NCBI GenBank assembly: GCA_013694945.1
Contig: JACDBM010000219.1
Location: 1-5,973, forward strand
Origin: Chthoniobacterales bacterium
GTDB taxonomy: Bacteria; Verrucomicrobiota; Verrucomicrobiia; Chthoniobacterales; UBA10450
Reading direction: 5' to 3'
DNA length: 5,973 bases
Shown here: positions 5,772 to 5,973 of the stretch, one piece after another
Layout of the letters: each line of letters starts with the position of its first letter
Numbering within the stretch: position 1 is the first letter of the stretch
Program-made: the position numbers and the translations under genes
The notes under the pieces: generated by a model
Database searches by the model: none
The model's input: only the letters and a program-made list of their open reading frames with translations
Told to the model about the DNA's origin: nothing

Positions 5772-5973
5772 TCAGTGTCTGCCGGGACGTCCGAACGCAA
5801 TTCCCAATGCTCCTGCAATCAACAGAAGAGCCCCGAGCGGCACCAGGACCCAGGTCGCCTCTTTCACTTCGCGCATGTGCTGCGCCCAGCCGAGCATCAG
5901 AAGCAGCAGCCCGATCATGGCAATCGTGATTCCGGTCCCGACAATCGCTTCGGCGGAGAGGAATGAGGAGCGG
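5772..5973 (-). CDS. Small membrane protein with two hydrophobic helices (C-terminal 66 residues; N-terminus beyond the right edge)
   Basis: The minus strand reads without a stop from the window edge to TGA 5772-5774, giving 66 residues. Two strong hydrophobic segments are visible. The first, about residues 9-30, includes ITIAMIGLLLLMLGWA. The second, about 41-60, includes WVLVPLGALLLIAGALGIAF. A short charged loop (QHMREVKEAT) separates them and a basic tail (GRPGRH) ends the protein. By the positive-inside rule both the loop and the tail carry charges, so topology cannot be fixed. The visible part starts close to the first helix, so the missing N-terminus may be only a few residues. An internal ATG within the first helix is an unlikely start. 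The next minus-strand frame downstream is the lipoprotein, about 180 bases away, so a shared operon is possible but not shown. No family recognised. Confidence 0.7.
   Translation of the reverse strand, partial: RSSFLSAEAIVGTGITIAMIGLLLLMLGWAQHMREVKEATWVLVPLGALLLIAGALGIAFGRPGRH

Noticed and set aside
5504..5818. Minus-strand frame of 104 codons containing the MKTIVVLGC segment
   Set aside because: Overlaps both the membrane-protein end and the lipoprotein; only the few codons from ATG 5590 look real, and they join the lipoprotein after a one-base shift.
5775..5966. Plus-strand frame of 63 codons at the right edge
   Set aside because: Polar Gln/His/Arg-rich antisense of the two-helix membrane protein.

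Overview
The window looks like chromosomal DNA from a moderately GC-rich (about 55-60% by eye), Gram-negative-type bacterium. A large exported Tricorn-like protease together with a secreted DUF2911 protein fits Verrucomicrobiota (soil Chthoniobacterales-like) best, with Acidobacteriota or Gemmatimonadota as alternatives. This is inferred from gene content; there is no rRNA or other marker. I see no CRISPR array, tRNA, rRNA, transposase or phage gene.

Left part (1-4016, minus strand): a two-gene unit. The dominant gene (588-4016) encodes a Tricorn-type S41 serine protease of about 1,140 residues: signal peptide, two beta-propeller regions of TolB/PD40-like repeats, a charged linker, a C1 helical domain, a PDZ domain and an S41 catalytic domain. 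Its catalytic His, Ser and Glu are all present. A metallo-beta-lactamase-fold hydrolase follows 22 bases downstream on the same strand. It starts at GTG 565, has no ATG start, and runs off the left edge.

Centre (4017-4744): the region between the leftward protease gene and the rightward genes. Just upstream of the protease lie two copies of a small inverted repeat with the same core, 41 bp apart (4035-4089). Next comes a plus-strand open frame (4151-4477) that reads like a two-helix membrane protein but lacks a conventional start. Then a 51-codon gene for a charged, probably disordered protein (4524-4679).

Right part (4745-5973): a secreted DUF2911 protein on the plus strand (4745-5299) converges on a tiny putative lipoprotein on the minus strand (5380-5577, probably frameshifted at its 5' end). 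A strong GC-rich hairpin (5340-5374) sits between them. At the right edge, the minus strand carries the C-terminal 66 residues of a small membrane protein with two hydrophobic segments (5772-5973).

Most predicted products would act in the envelope: the protease, the DUF2911 protein, the lipoprotein and the membrane protein. Apart from the protease-hydrolase pair, nothing shows that the genes form one pathway. I found no clear new defence or mobile system. The least explained items are the twin inverted repeats, the membrane-protein-like frame, the disordered small protein and the broken-looking lipoprotein start.
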